Assembly (NCBI GenBank): GCA_016714765.1
Contig: JADKCF010000006.1
Location: 1 to 64,000 of the forward strand
DNA length: 64,000 bases
Direction of reading: 5' to 3'
Source of the DNA: Saprospiraceae bacterium
Lineage (GTDB): Bacteria > Bacteroidota > Bacteroidia > Chitinophagales > Saprospiraceae
Below, piece by piece: positions 29,846 to 38,974 of the stretch. A program made the position numbers and the translations under genes. The notes beneath the pieces are model-generated. The model made no database searches. It was given only the letters and a program-made list of their open reading frames with translations, and was not told the origin of the DNA. The stretch's first letter is position 1; the number at the start of each line of letters is the position of its first letter.

Positions 29846-30622
29846 TTATTTGTGTTTAAACACGGGTATTCTTTTTTCCAGAAACGCTGATGTTCCTTCC
29901 TTATAATCCTTACTGTCACCAGCGAGAGTCTGCAGTGTGTCTTCCAGATGGAGTTGCTCTACCAATGTATTATTATAGGTCTGATTGAGTGCCTGTTTGG
30001 TAAGTGCCAGTCCATACGTCGGCATCTGAGCAAGTTGGACAGCCATTTTGCGCACTTCTTCATTAAAGTTTTCATCCGGATATGCTTTATATATCATACC
30101 CATGTCCATCGCATCAGCCGCACTGACTTTTTCGGCCAGCATCATGAGCGCTGATGCCCTTTGCATACCTACCAAGCGTGGTAATGTGAAAGTGCCCCCA
30201 CTATCCGGTATCAGTCCTATCTTGCTGAATGCCTGAATAAAAACAGCAGATTGTTTGGCCACGACAATATCACAAGCCAGTGCAATATTGGCACCTGCGC
30301 CTGCTGCCACACCATTTACAGCTGCTATGACGGGCTTAGGTATATTTCTGATGCGCATGATTACGGGGTTGTAGTGTTCGCTTACTATTCTGGATAATGG
30401 CGGACCCTGAGGATCAGTAGCTTCCTGTAGGTCTTGTCCAGCACAGAAGGCCTTTCCACTTCCAGTAATGATTATGCACCTGACATTTTCGTCAGCAGCA
30501 ACTTTATCCAAAGCGGCCTGAAAATCCAAAGCCATAGATCGAATAAAACTATTGAACTTTTCAGCTCTTTCAAAGGTAATGGTGGCAATACCATCACTTA
30601 TTAACACAGTTATGTTGGACAT
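29846..30622 (-). CDS. paaG: enoyl-CoA hydratase/isomerase (PaaG-like)
   Basis: A 258-residue crotonase-fold enzyme. ITGSGKAFCAGQDLQEATD (catalytic-loop Asp rather than Glu), VAAGAGANIALACDIVVA (oxyanion hole), and FSKIGLIPDSGGTFTLPRLVG match 1,2-epoxyphenylacetyl-CoA isomerase (PaaG). Neighbouring paaD supports a role in phenylacetate breakdown. The rest of the paa operon is not in the window. A general beta-oxidation hydratase is the alternative. Confidence 0.88.
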   Translation of the reverse strand: MSNITVLISDGIATITFERAEKFNSFIRSMALDFQAALDKVAADENVRCIIITGSGKAFCAGQDLQEATDPQGPPLSRIVSEHYNPVIMRIRNIPKPVIAAVNGVAAGAGANIALACDIVVAKQSAVFIQAFSKIGLIPDSGGTFTLPRLVGMQRASALMMLAEKVSAADAMDMGMIYKAYPDENFNEEVRKMAVQLAQMPTYGLALTKQALNQTYNNTLVEQLHLEDTLQTLAGDSKDYKEGTSAFLEKRIPVFKHK

Positions 30623-30666
30623 CGTCAGTTAAATTTGTGTTTGTGAATATGAGGATTCTGATGTAA

Positions 30667-31155
30667 TCAATGGCACTTAAAATAGTCAAAAGGTTCTAAA
30701 CAATCTTTACATTTGTACACTGCTTTACAAGCTGTAGATCCGACTCTGCTGATCATTTCTGTATGGGTGGACTTACACTGCGGGCATTGCACCACAGGGG
30801 CTATTCCGGACAAAAAGGATGTGTCACTACTACGCTGAGAAGGTGGGGAAATACCATAATCCATCAGTTTCTTTCTGCCTTCCTCTGTGATCCAGTCTGT
30901 AGTCCATGCAGGTTCCAGCAGGGTGATCACTTCCACGTTGTCATAACCTTGTTCTTGTAATGCCGACTTGATTTGAACAGTTATCATATCCATCGCCGGA
31001 CAACCATTATACGTTGGTGAAATAAATACTTTCACTTTGCCGGTGGCAACATCTATTTCTGCATTTTGCAAAATACCCAGATCAGAGATAGTTACCACCG
31101 GTATCTCAGGGTCTGTGACTGATTCGAGTATCTTTATTATTTTATCTTTTGTCAT
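30667..31155 (-). CDS. paaD: phenylacetyl-CoA epoxidase subunit PaaD
   Basis: A 162-residue accessory protein (MIP18/SufT-like fold plus zinc ribbon) that helps mature the phenylacetyl-CoA epoxidase. The N-terminal part has LESVTDPEIPVVTISDLGIL and VFISPTYNGCPAMDMI, and the C terminus has CPQCKST...CKAVYKCKDC, a Cys-rich ribbon. It starts inside the stop of the PAP2 gene (ATGA overlap) and precedes paaG by 44 bp. Confidence 0.92.
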   Translation of the reverse strand: MTKDKIIKILESVTDPEIPVVTISDLGILQNAEIDVATGKVKVFISPTYNGCPAMDMITVQIKSALQEQGYDNVEVITLLEPAWTTDWITEEGRKKLMDYGISPPSQRSSDTSFLSGIAPVVQCPQCKSTHTEMISRVGSTACKAVYKCKDCLEPFDYFKCH

Positions 31156-31778
31156 ACCTGCAGTCGGTTGGGTTTTAAGACATAACCATAATATTTATCA
31201 AACAGATAGCTCCACAAATAGCCCAGCACCAGACCCAATGCCGCTCCACCAGCTATATCTAAAGGGAAATGCACGCCAACATATATTTGCGAAAATCCCA
31301 CTAAAAAAGCCCAGGCCCAGCACCATGGTTTGATCCCTTGAAAAGACTGCCCCAGCGTAAGCACTAAAAAAGTAGCTACTGCAAAATGATTGGCAGCGTG
31401 GGATGATGTAAAACTATATCCCGACCCACAAGGCACTCTTTCGTTGACTATGATATATTCAGTATTACATGGCCTGAGTCTTTGCACAGACTTTTTAATA
31501 ATCCTCGAACTTATAAGATCAGCTGATGAAGCAGTAATAATCAGAAATAAAACAAACCAGTAAGCTTTCACTCCATAGTTGAGAAAAACAAAACCTATAA
31601 TAAATATATACAGCGGCAACCAGAAGTATGCTATTCTGAACCATGGTATGATACTGTCAAGGATAGAACAGGACAAATCATTGTTTATAAACTCAAATAA
31701 AGCAATATCCCAATGGACAATGTTCATACTACTGAAAGGTTTCATGATGCAAGGTAAGAATAGTCCTTTAAAAAACAT
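31152..31778 (-). CDS. PAP2 family phosphatase
   Basis: A 208-residue membrane phosphatase with about six helices. The three PAP2 motifs are present: KKSVQRLRPC, the GYSFTSSHAANHF motif (catalytic His) and GFSQIYVGVHFPLDIAGG. Substrates in this family include phosphatidic acid and undecaprenyl pyrophosphate. Given the broken uppP reading at 5821, a back-up undecaprenyl-PP phosphatase role is conceivable but not shown. It overlaps paaD by 4 bp. Confidence 0.92.
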   Translation of the reverse strand: MFFKGLFLPCIMKPFSSMNIVHWDIALFEFINNDLSCSILDSIIPWFRIAYFWLPLYIFIIGFVFLNYGVKAYWFVLFLIITASSADLISSRIIKKSVQRLRPCNTEYIIVNERVPCGSGYSFTSSHAANHFAVATFLVLTLGQSFQGIKPWCWAWAFLVGFSQIYVGVHFPLDIAGGAALGLVLGYLWSYLFDKYYGYVLKPNRLQV

Positions 31779-31884
31779 GTAAAATCACTCATCAATATAG
31801 TACGACAAACAATTAGTTTGGTGTAAGAAATAAATTTGTGAACAAAAGGAGTTTTAAATATTACAAAGATGTTAACAATATAAG

Positions 31885-31892
31885 TAGATTTG
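31885..31892 (+). promoter_or_regulatory. -7 element TAGATTTG
   Basis: Exact TAnnTTTG on the plus strand, 40 bp before the aldo/keto reductase start. It probably drives the sugar genes that follow. Confidence 0.5.
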
Positions 31893-31931
31893 TGACGAAG
31901 AGCTTTAAAATTTTTTGATAAATACAAGATC

Positions 31932-32927
31932 ATGACATACATCCCAAATTCTGCTAGATATCGCCAAATGGAATATAGACGTTGCGGCAAAAGCGGATTG
32001 ATGCTACCTGCCATTTCACTTGGGCTTTGGCACAATTTCGGTCACATCGATTCACTGGACAATGCTGATAATATTTTAAAATTGGCCTTTGACAGTGGTA
32101 TCACACATTTTGATCTGGCGAACAACTATGGTCCGCCGCCAGGATCCGCAGAGGAGAATTTTGGAAAAATATTCAGGGAAAATTTTATCCCTTACAGAGA
32201 TGAATTGGTGATATCCACCAAGGCTGGCTGGGGCATGTGGGAAGGGCCTTATGGTGACTGGGGATCTAAAAAATATCTGGTGGCCAGCCTTGACCAAAGT
32301 CTAAAAAGAATGGGACTGGATTATGTGGATATATTTTATCATCACCGTCCTGACCCTGACACGCCTCTCGAAGAAACCATGTCAGCACTTGACCTTATGG
32401 TCAGACAAGGTAAAGCGCTTTATGTAGGCATTTCCAGCTATCATCCATCTGATGCACAACAGGCCTTCCAAATTTTGAAGGAATTAGGTACCCCTTGTCT
32501 CATTCACCAACCAAAATATTCGATGTTTGACAGATGGGTCGAAAATGGCCTGATGGATGTTTTGCACGATAATGGTGTAGGCTGTATTCCTTTTTCCCCT
32601 CTGGCTCAGGGTTTGCTTACCAATAAATATCTGCATGGTATTCCGGAAGGATCAAGAGTCACATCCCATAGAGGCAATGGTGCCATAGATGAATCAGCGA
32701 TAACAGATTCAACCATTGCGAAGTTACGGAAATTGAATAAACTGGCTGAAAATCGAGGACAAAATCTGGCACAAATGGCGCTGGCCTGGATACTAAAGGA
32801 TGAGCGGGTTACTTCTGTATTAATAGGAGTCAGCAGACCTGACCAAGTGACCGATTCTATTCAGTGCCTTGAAAATTATTCGTTCACCGAAGACGAACTG
32901 TTAATGATTGACAACATTTTAAAATGA
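31932..32927 (+). CDS. aldo/keto reductase (YghZ/L-glyceraldehyde 3-phosphate reductase type)
   Basis: A 331-residue NADPH-dependent aldo/keto reductase. RRCGKSGLMLPAISLGLW at the N terminus, FDLANNYGPPPGSAEENFGKI (catalytic Asp and Tyr), ISTKAGWGMW (Lys), DIFYHHRPDPDTPLEE (His) and SVLIGVSRPDQV near the C terminus match the YghZ subgroup. Substrate unknown; methylglyoxal or L-GAP detoxification is known in relatives. The MFS gene lies 64 bp downstream and may share the transcript. Confidence 0.93.
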   Translation: MTYIPNSARYRQMEYRRCGKSGLMLPAISLGLWHNFGHIDSLDNADNILKLAFDSGITHFDLANNYGPPPGSAEENFGKIFRENFIPYRDELVISTKAGWGMWEGPYGDWGSKKYLVASLDQSLKRMGLDYVDIFYHHRPDPDTPLEETMSALDLMVRQGKALYVGISSYHPSDAQQAFQILKELGTPCLIHQPKYSMFDRWVENGLMDVLHDNGVGCIPFSPLAQGLLTNKYLHGIPEGSRVTSHRGNGAIDESAITDSTIAKLRKLNKLAENRGQNLAQMALAWILKDERVTSVLIGVSRPDQVTDSIQCLENYSFTEDELLMIDNILK

Positions 32928-32991
32928 AAATCAACTTTCATACTACGCAATAAAACCACTTTTTTTTTCTAACCACAAAATCATTAAATCA

Positions 32992-34593
32992 ATGGCTTCT
33001 CTTTCCATTAAAGAAAAAATCGGATATGCATTGGGTGACGGTGCTGCCAATATTGCCTGGAGAGGTGTTTCTACTTTTCTCTTCATCTTCTATACTGATG
33101 TATACGGTTTAAATCCCGCCGCCGTGGGTTTATTGTTTCTGGTAGCGAGATTTGGAGATGGTGTAACTGACGTTTTGATGGGTATAATTTGTGATAGAAC
33201 CAACACCAAATACGGTAAATTTCGTCCATGGATATTATGGTCTGCAATACCCTTGGGTGTGATACTATCCTTACTTTTTATGAGTCCTGATTTTTCACCG
33301 ACAGGAAAACTCGTTTATGCATATACTGCATACATTGTCTTTACATTGATATATACTGCCAATAATATCCCATATGGTGCCCTTATGGCAGTGATGACAG
33401 GTGATGACAAAGAACGAACCAGTCTTGGGTCGTACAGGATGGTAGGTGCTTTTGTAGGTGGTATGCTAGTCCAGGGTGCTTTGTTGTTTCTGGTGGCATA
33501 TTTTGGTAACATTAATCCAGACATCAGTGTATCAAAACTTGAAGATAAAAAATATGAAGTATCTGTCTCCACTACTCAGGATGTAAAAAATGTGAACATC
33601 AAAACCAAGCAAGGTATAGGCATGTTTACCTGGGCTGACACCACAGTTGCTGAAAATACCCCGACTCAGGGTAAAAGCTTTTCCATGCAAGCCAATAAAC
33701 CTTATTCCTTTTTGGTAGAAGGAGAAGAAAATCTTGACACAAAAAACATCACCATCGTAGATCAAAAACGCGGTTACAGCAATGCTATATATCTTTTGTC
33801 ATTCTTTTTGTCTATCTTCATGATCTTAACATTTATTAGTACCAAAGAAAGGGTACAACCACCCAAAAATCAGGAAACCAATCTGGGACAGGACCTCAAA
33901 GATCTTGTAAAAAACAAACCATGGCTGGTACTCCTCATCATTGGAATGATGTTCAATATCTTCAATTCAATCAAACAAGGTATCGTAGTGATTTATTTTA
34001 CCCATTACTTACATAACCCTTTGCTTACATCATCATTTTTGATTGCATTGTCACTTGCATCCATAGCAGGTGCAATGATTACAACACCATTGGGTAAAAA
34101 ATTCGGAAAACGCAATCTGTTTATATATGCATTGATATTCTCAGGTCTTGTCAATGCACTTTTTGTATTTTGTAGCACAGCCAATACCATGGCTATTTTT
34201 GCCATTGGTATTATCGGAGAGATAGGTGCGGCAGTATTTCCCACACTATTTTTTGCAATGCTCGGTGATGCAGCTGACTTTTCAGAGTTTAAAAATGGAC
34301 GCAGAGCGACTGGTCTGGTGTATTCCGCCGGCTCATTTGCTACGAAATTTGGTGGAGGTATAGCTGGTGCTATTATAGGTTTGGTTCTGGCATCGTTTCA
34401 CTATGATGGTCAAAACGAAGTAGCCATACAAGGTGCCGTTCCGGGTATTGTCATGCTGATGAGCTGGATTCCTGCTGTCATTGCTGTAATAACAGCCGGT
34501 TTTATGGTACTTTATCCGCTTACTCAAACAAAAATGGATGAAATAACAGTAGAGTTGCAAAGGCGTAGAGCCAACGATAATGTAGCAAATTAA
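32992..34593 (+). CDS. GPH-family sugar:cation symporter with a periplasmic insertion
   Basis: Glycoside-pentoside-hexuronide symporter (MFS, MelB-like), 533 residues. KIGYALGDGAANIAWRGVST, GDGVTDVLMGIICDRTNTKYGKFRPWI (motif split over TM2-3) and NNIPYGALMAVMT are family motifs. Residues about 173-260, between TM5 and TM6, form an extra hydrophilic, probably beta-rich stretch (LEDKKYEVSVSTTQDVKN ... KPYSFLVEGEENLDTKN) that relatives lack. The central loop (TKERVQPPKNQET) follows TM6 as usual. Adjacency to cellobiose phosphorylase suggests a beta-glucoside such as cellobiose as substrate. Confidence 0.92.
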   Translation: MASLSIKEKIGYALGDGAANIAWRGVSTFLFIFYTDVYGLNPAAVGLLFLVARFGDGVTDVLMGIICDRTNTKYGKFRPWILWSAIPLGVILSLLFMSPDFSPTGKLVYAYTAYIVFTLIYTANNIPYGALMAVMTGDDKERTSLGSYRMVGAFVGGMLVQGALLFLVAYFGNINPDISVSKLEDKKYEVSVSTTQDVKNVNIKTKQGIGMFTWADTTVAENTPTQGKSFSMQANKPYSFLVEGEENLDTKNITIVDQKRGYSNAIYLLSFFLSIFMILTFISTKERVQPPKNQETNLGQDLKDLVKNKPWLVLLIIGMMFNIFNSIKQGIVVIYFTHYLHNPLLTSSFLIALSLASIAGAMITTPLGKKFGKRNLFIYALIFSGLVNALFVFCSTANTMAIFAIGIIGEIGAAVFPTLFFAMLGDAADFSEFKNGRRATGLVYSAGSFATKFGGGIAGAIIGLVLASFHYDGQNEVAIQGAVPGIVMLMSWIPAVIAVITAGFMVLYPLTQTKMDEITVELQRRRANDNVAN

Positions 34594-34630
34594 GTCAATC
34601 TTTCTTTAAAAAATAAAAACAAAATATATA

Positions 34631-37068
34631 ATGAAGTACGGATACTTTGATGATGAAAAAAGAGAATATGTGATCACCAATCCGCGTACCCCTTGGCCAT
34701 GGATAAACTATTTGGGAAATGAAGATTTTTTCTCCCTCATCTCCAATACTGCCGGTGGATACACCTTTTATAAGGATGCTAAATTTCGTCGATTGACCGC
34801 TACAGATACAATAATGTTCCTATGGACAGTGGTGGTAAATATTTTTATATAAAAGATGGCGATACCATTTGGTCACCGGGATGGAAACCTTGTAAAACCG
34901 AACTTGATCGCTATGAGTGCCGTCACGGTATGAATTATACCTCCATTGAAGGTGAAAAAAAAGGAGTGACAGCCTCTGCTTTGTATTTTGTACCCTTAAA
35001 GACATGGGCTGAAGTACAGAAATTGACGCTGACCAATCATACTTTGGAAACAAAAAAGCTGAAAATCTTTTCATTTGTCGAGTGGTGCCTGTGGAACGCC
35101 GGGGCTGATATGGAAAACTTCCAGCGAAATTTCTCAACTGGAGAGGTTGAAATTGAAGATTCTGTCATTTACCATAAAACAGAATATAAGGAGCGCAGAG
35201 ATCATTATGCCTATTATTCGGTCAATCATCCCGTGCAGGGTTTTGATACAGATCGTGAATCCTTCTTTGGCTTATACAATGGTTTTGAAGAACCTCAAGT
35301 GGTGGCTGAGGGAAAACCCCGTAATACCGAAGCTCATGGCTGGTCACCTATTGCATCTCATTATCTTGAAGTAGAATTAATACCCGGAGAATGCAAAAAC
35401 TTAATATTTGTTTTAGGTTATGTAGAGAATAAGGATGAAGAAAAATGGGAGTCCAAAAATGTTATTAACAAGACCAAAGCGAAAGATGTCATCACGGCCT
35501 TCGATACTGTTGAAAAGGTAGATAAAGCGCTGGCTGATTTGCGTGAGTACTGGGATGGCTTGTTGAGTACTTATAGTGTCGCATCTGGAGATGTACGCCT
35601 CGACCGTATGGTAAACATCTGGAATCAGTACCAATGTATGATTACTTTTTGTTTTTCACGCTCTGCTTCTTTTTTTGAGTCCGGTATCGGTCGCGGTATG
35701 GGATTCAGGGATTCCAATCAGGATCTGATCGGTTTTGTACACCAGATTCCAGAAAGAGCGCGCGAAAGAATCATAGACATAGCATCTACCCAGTTTCCGG
35801 ATGGGGGCTGTTATCACCAGTATCAACCCCTTACAAAAAGAGGCAACAATGATATAGGTGGTGGGTTTAACGATGACCCTATGTGGCTAATACTCGGTAC
35901 TCTGAGTTACATAAAAGAAACAGGTGATTTCTCCATTTTGGATGAAATGGTGCCTTTTGATAATAATATGGAAATCGCTGCTTCTTTGTTTCAGCATTTG
36001 ACTGTATCTTTTGACCATGTAATACAAAATCTGGGACCTCATGGATTGCCGCTGATTGGTAAGGCGGACTGGAACGATTGTCTGAACTTAAACTGCTTTT
36101 CCAATGATCCCAATGAGTCATTCCAAACTACTGAAAACAAAACCGAAGGTACTAAGGCTGAGTCGATCATGATAGCAGGTCTTTTTGTTGTCTATGGCAG
36201 AGATTATATCACGCTTTGCCACAGAATAGGAAAATCTGACGAAGCAAAGCGCGCACAAATTCATGTGGATGCCATGGTCGAAGCTGTAAAAAAATACGGC
36301 TGGGATGGGGAGTGGTTTATCCGGGCCTATGACTATTACGGCAATAAGATAGGCAGCAAAGAAAATGAAGAGGGAAAAGTTTTCATTGAGTCCAACGGCT
36401 GGTGTACTATGGCAGGCATCGGGCAGGATGAAGGTCTATGTGATAAGGCACTGGACGCTGTAAAACAACGACTGGACACTCCATACGGTATTGTACTCAA
36501 CAATCCGGCATATACAAAATACTATGTCGAGTATGGAGAAATCTCTACCTACCCACCAGGATACAAAGAGAATGCAGGTATATTTTGTCATAACAATCCC
36601 TGGATTATGATCGGAGAAACCGTAAGAGGCAATGGAAATCAGGCATGGGAATATTACCGCAAAATATGTCCCGCTTATCTGGAAGATATCAGTGAGTTGC
36701 ATAAAACCGAACCATATGTCTATGCACAAATGGTGGCGGGAAAAGACGCATTTAAACCAGGTGAAGCTAAAAACTCCTGGCTGACAGGTACGGCCTCGTG
36801 GAATTTTTATGCCATTACCCAGTATATTTTCGGCATACGTCCGGATTATGATGGTCTTTTTGTCGATCCTTGTATTCCCAATGAATGGAAGGAATTAAAG
36901 ATAACGAGAAAATTTAGAGGTTCAACATATGTGATCCACATTTTAAATCCTGACTCCAAATCAAAGGGAGTCAAAGAAATATTTGTAGATAACATTTTAG
37001 TAAATAACAATGTAATTCCAGTGTACAATGATGGATTGACACATCACGTAAAAGTAATTATGGGCTAA
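34631..37068 (+). CDS. cellobiose phosphorylase (GH94), frameshifted
   Basis: Phosphorolyses cellobiose to glucose 1-phosphate and glucose in the cytoplasm. The N-terminal 55 residues (34631-34800) read MKYGYFDDEKREYVITNPRT and then leave the frame. One missing C at 34797-34798 restores RLTRYRYNNVPMDSGGKYF. The rest (to 37068) shows SGIGRGMGFRDSNQDLIGF, PDGGCYHQYQPLTKRG, GKADWNDCLNLNC (catalytic Asp) and NNPWIMIGETVRGNGNQ. The combined length of about 812 residues is normal. Laminaribiose or another beta-glucan phosphorylase is a less likely alternative. It sits right after the sugar symporter. Confidence 0.93.
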
Positions 37069-37189
37069 CAAATTTAATAAAAACACAAAAAATCATCCAA
37101 GGATAACTGATCAGCTTAAAGGTAGCATTATTGCTTGATTCAAAATATTGGCTAAACAAACAGGAGTCTTTTCATAACAAACCAAACAA

Positions 37190-38191
37190 ATGAAGCAAAT
37201 GAAAGTACTTTTTATAGGTGGAACTGGAAACATAAGTTCTGCCGTGAGCAAATTAGCTCTAGAGCGTGGAGTCGACTTATATCATCTGAACAGGGGGAAC
37301 AAACCTGCCATACTTGGAGTAAAAAATCTGGTGGCTGATATAGGAGATTCCACTGCAGTCAAAAAAACATTGAGTGATCATACATGGGATGTAGTAGTAA
37401 ACTGGGTAGCTTACACACCGGAAGATGTTACAAGGGATATTAATATTTTTGAAGGAAAAACAGGTCAGTATATTTTTATCAGTTCCGCTTCAGCCTATCA
37501 AAAACCGCCACAGCATTATATCATTAAAGAAACAACCCCACTTGAAAATCCTTTTTGGGATTATTCCAGAAATAAAATAGCTTGCGAAAATCTTTTAATG
37601 GATGCGTATCTCAAGAAAAAATTTCCTGTCACCATAGTAAGACCTTCGCATACATACTCTACAGTTATCCCTGTCACACTGGGAGGCTGGACAGAGTACA
37701 CTGGTGTGGACAGAATTAAAAAAGGATTACCTGTGGTGGTACAGGGTGATGGGTCATCATTATGGACGCTCACACATGCTGATGATTTTGCGATCGGACT
37801 TTTAGGTTTATTAGGTAATAATCAGGCTTTGGGAGAAGCGTTCCACATTACTTCAGATGAAGTACTGACGTGGAATCAAATTTATAATGCTGTGGCACAA
37901 GTAACTGGTTATGCGGCCAATATAGTTCATATACCTTCAGATTATATAGCAGATTTTGCAGACCTACACCATTATCCGTCTATGAGAGGTTCTTTATTGG
38001 GAGATAAAACCCACTGTGCTGTTTTTGACAATTCCAAGATCAAAAATTTTGTTCCTGATTTTAAAGCATCCATCTCATTTTCCGAAGGCATTAAAAAAAC
38101 GCTCCAATGGTTTGAATCTGAACCTTCCAGGATGATAGTAAATGAGGAAACCAACAGATTTATCGATAGTCTGATTACCGCATACAGGTAA
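37190..38191 (+). CDS. NAD-dependent epimerase/dehydratase (extended SDR)
   Basis: A 333-residue extended short-chain dehydrogenase. VLFIGGTGNISSAVSKLA is the Rossmann motif, FISSASAYQKPP and YSRNKIACENLL supply the Ser and the YxxxK active site. Relatives are annotated as NAD-dependent epimerases or RNA-binding SDR proteins. The substrate cannot be read from the sequence; a sugar is likely from the neighbours. ATG at 37190 or the second Met (37199) could be the start. Confidence 0.88.
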   Translation: MKQMKVLFIGGTGNISSAVSKLALERGVDLYHLNRGNKPAILGVKNLVADIGDSTAVKKTLSDHTWDVVVNWVAYTPEDVTRDINIFEGKTGQYIFISSASAYQKPPQHYIIKETTPLENPFWDYSRNKIACENLLMDAYLKKKFPVTIVRPSHTYSTVIPVTLGGWTEYTGVDRIKKGLPVVVQGDGSSLWTLTHADDFAIGLLGLLGNNQALGEAFHITSDEVLTWNQIYNAVAQVTGYAANIVHIPSDYIADFADLHHYPSMRGSLLGDKTHCAVFDNSKIKNFVPDFKASISFSEGIKKTLQWFESEPSRMIVNEETNRFIDSLITAYR

Positions 38192-38277
38192 TCCGAAAAA
38201 ATGAATTCAAAATGTCACGTCTGAGTCACTTCAGTACAAGGTTTTGTTTCTTTGAATTTTAATTGCTGATAAACGAT

Positions 38278-38285
38278 TACCTTTG
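38278..38285 (+). promoter_or_regulatory. -7 element TACCTTTG for the asparaginase gene
   Basis: Exact TAnnTTTG at 38278-38285, 22 bp before the ATG at 38308. Its position downstream of the earlier ATG (38263) supports 38308 as the start. Confidence 0.55.
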
Positions 38286-38307
38286 TGGCTTGAAAGTTAA
38301 TGATCTT

Positions 38308-38808
38308 ATGACAGACAACCAAAAAATTCAGATTTTCGTCACTGGTGGTACTTTTGACAAAGAATACAATTATATCACTGGTCAGCTTTATTTTAAGGAT
38401 ACCCACCTGCACCAAATGTTTGAACGAGGCAGAAGTACACTGGATGTAGATATCAAAACGCTGATGATGCTGGATAGCCTGCAGATGACCGAAGCAGACC
38501 GTGAGATCATCATTTACAGCTGCAAAAAAAGTGAATTCGGCAGGATTGTACTCACACACGGAACAGATACGATGGTACAAACCGCTGCTGCACTTGCAAA
38601 ACACCGAATTCCCAAGACGATCATAATCACAGGAGCCATGATTCCTTACGCCTTTGGAACTTCATCAGACGGTTTTTTTAATCTTGGCGCAGCGTTGGCC
38701 TTTGTGCAGACATTACCGCATGGTGTATACATCGCTATGAATGGAAGATATTATCATTGGGACGAAGTCAAAAAAAACACTAAAACAGGTTATTTCGAAG
38801 CACTGTAA
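38308..38808 (+). CDS. single-domain asparaginase-like protein
   Basis: A 166-residue protein equal to the N-terminal half of L-asparaginases. FVTGGTFDKEYN (first catalytic Thr), LTHGTDTMVQTAAALA (second catalytic Thr with Asp) and IIITGAMIPYAFGTSSDGFFNLGAALA (conserved Lys replaced in MIPYA) match the N-terminal domain. There is no C-terminal domain, and the ORF ends YFEAL-stop before a non-coding gap. Such short proteins are known in Bacteroidota as asparaginase-domain proteins. Whether it is active is not known. The start at 38308 is chosen because of the promoter and the family-like N terminus. Confidence 0.85.
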   Translation: MTDNQKIQIFVTGGTFDKEYNYITGQLYFKDTHLHQMFERGRSTLDVDIKTLMMLDSLQMTEADREIIIYSCKKSEFGRIVLTHGTDTMVQTAAALAKHRIPKTIIITGAMIPYAFGTSSDGFFNLGAALAFVQTLPHGVYIAMNGRYYHWDEVKKNTKTGYFEAL

Positions 38809-38974
38809 TTACCACATTATCTGCAAATTAAGTCATTTTGGTCATCCCCATTTTTCTATTACAAGAGATTTGTGTTTTTTATAATCTCATCGATAAAAGA
38901 AAATGATTTAAACTCTTTACCCTCAACATCGGTTGTTGATAGTACTTTCTTACATTTATTTTTATCCTTGGATT

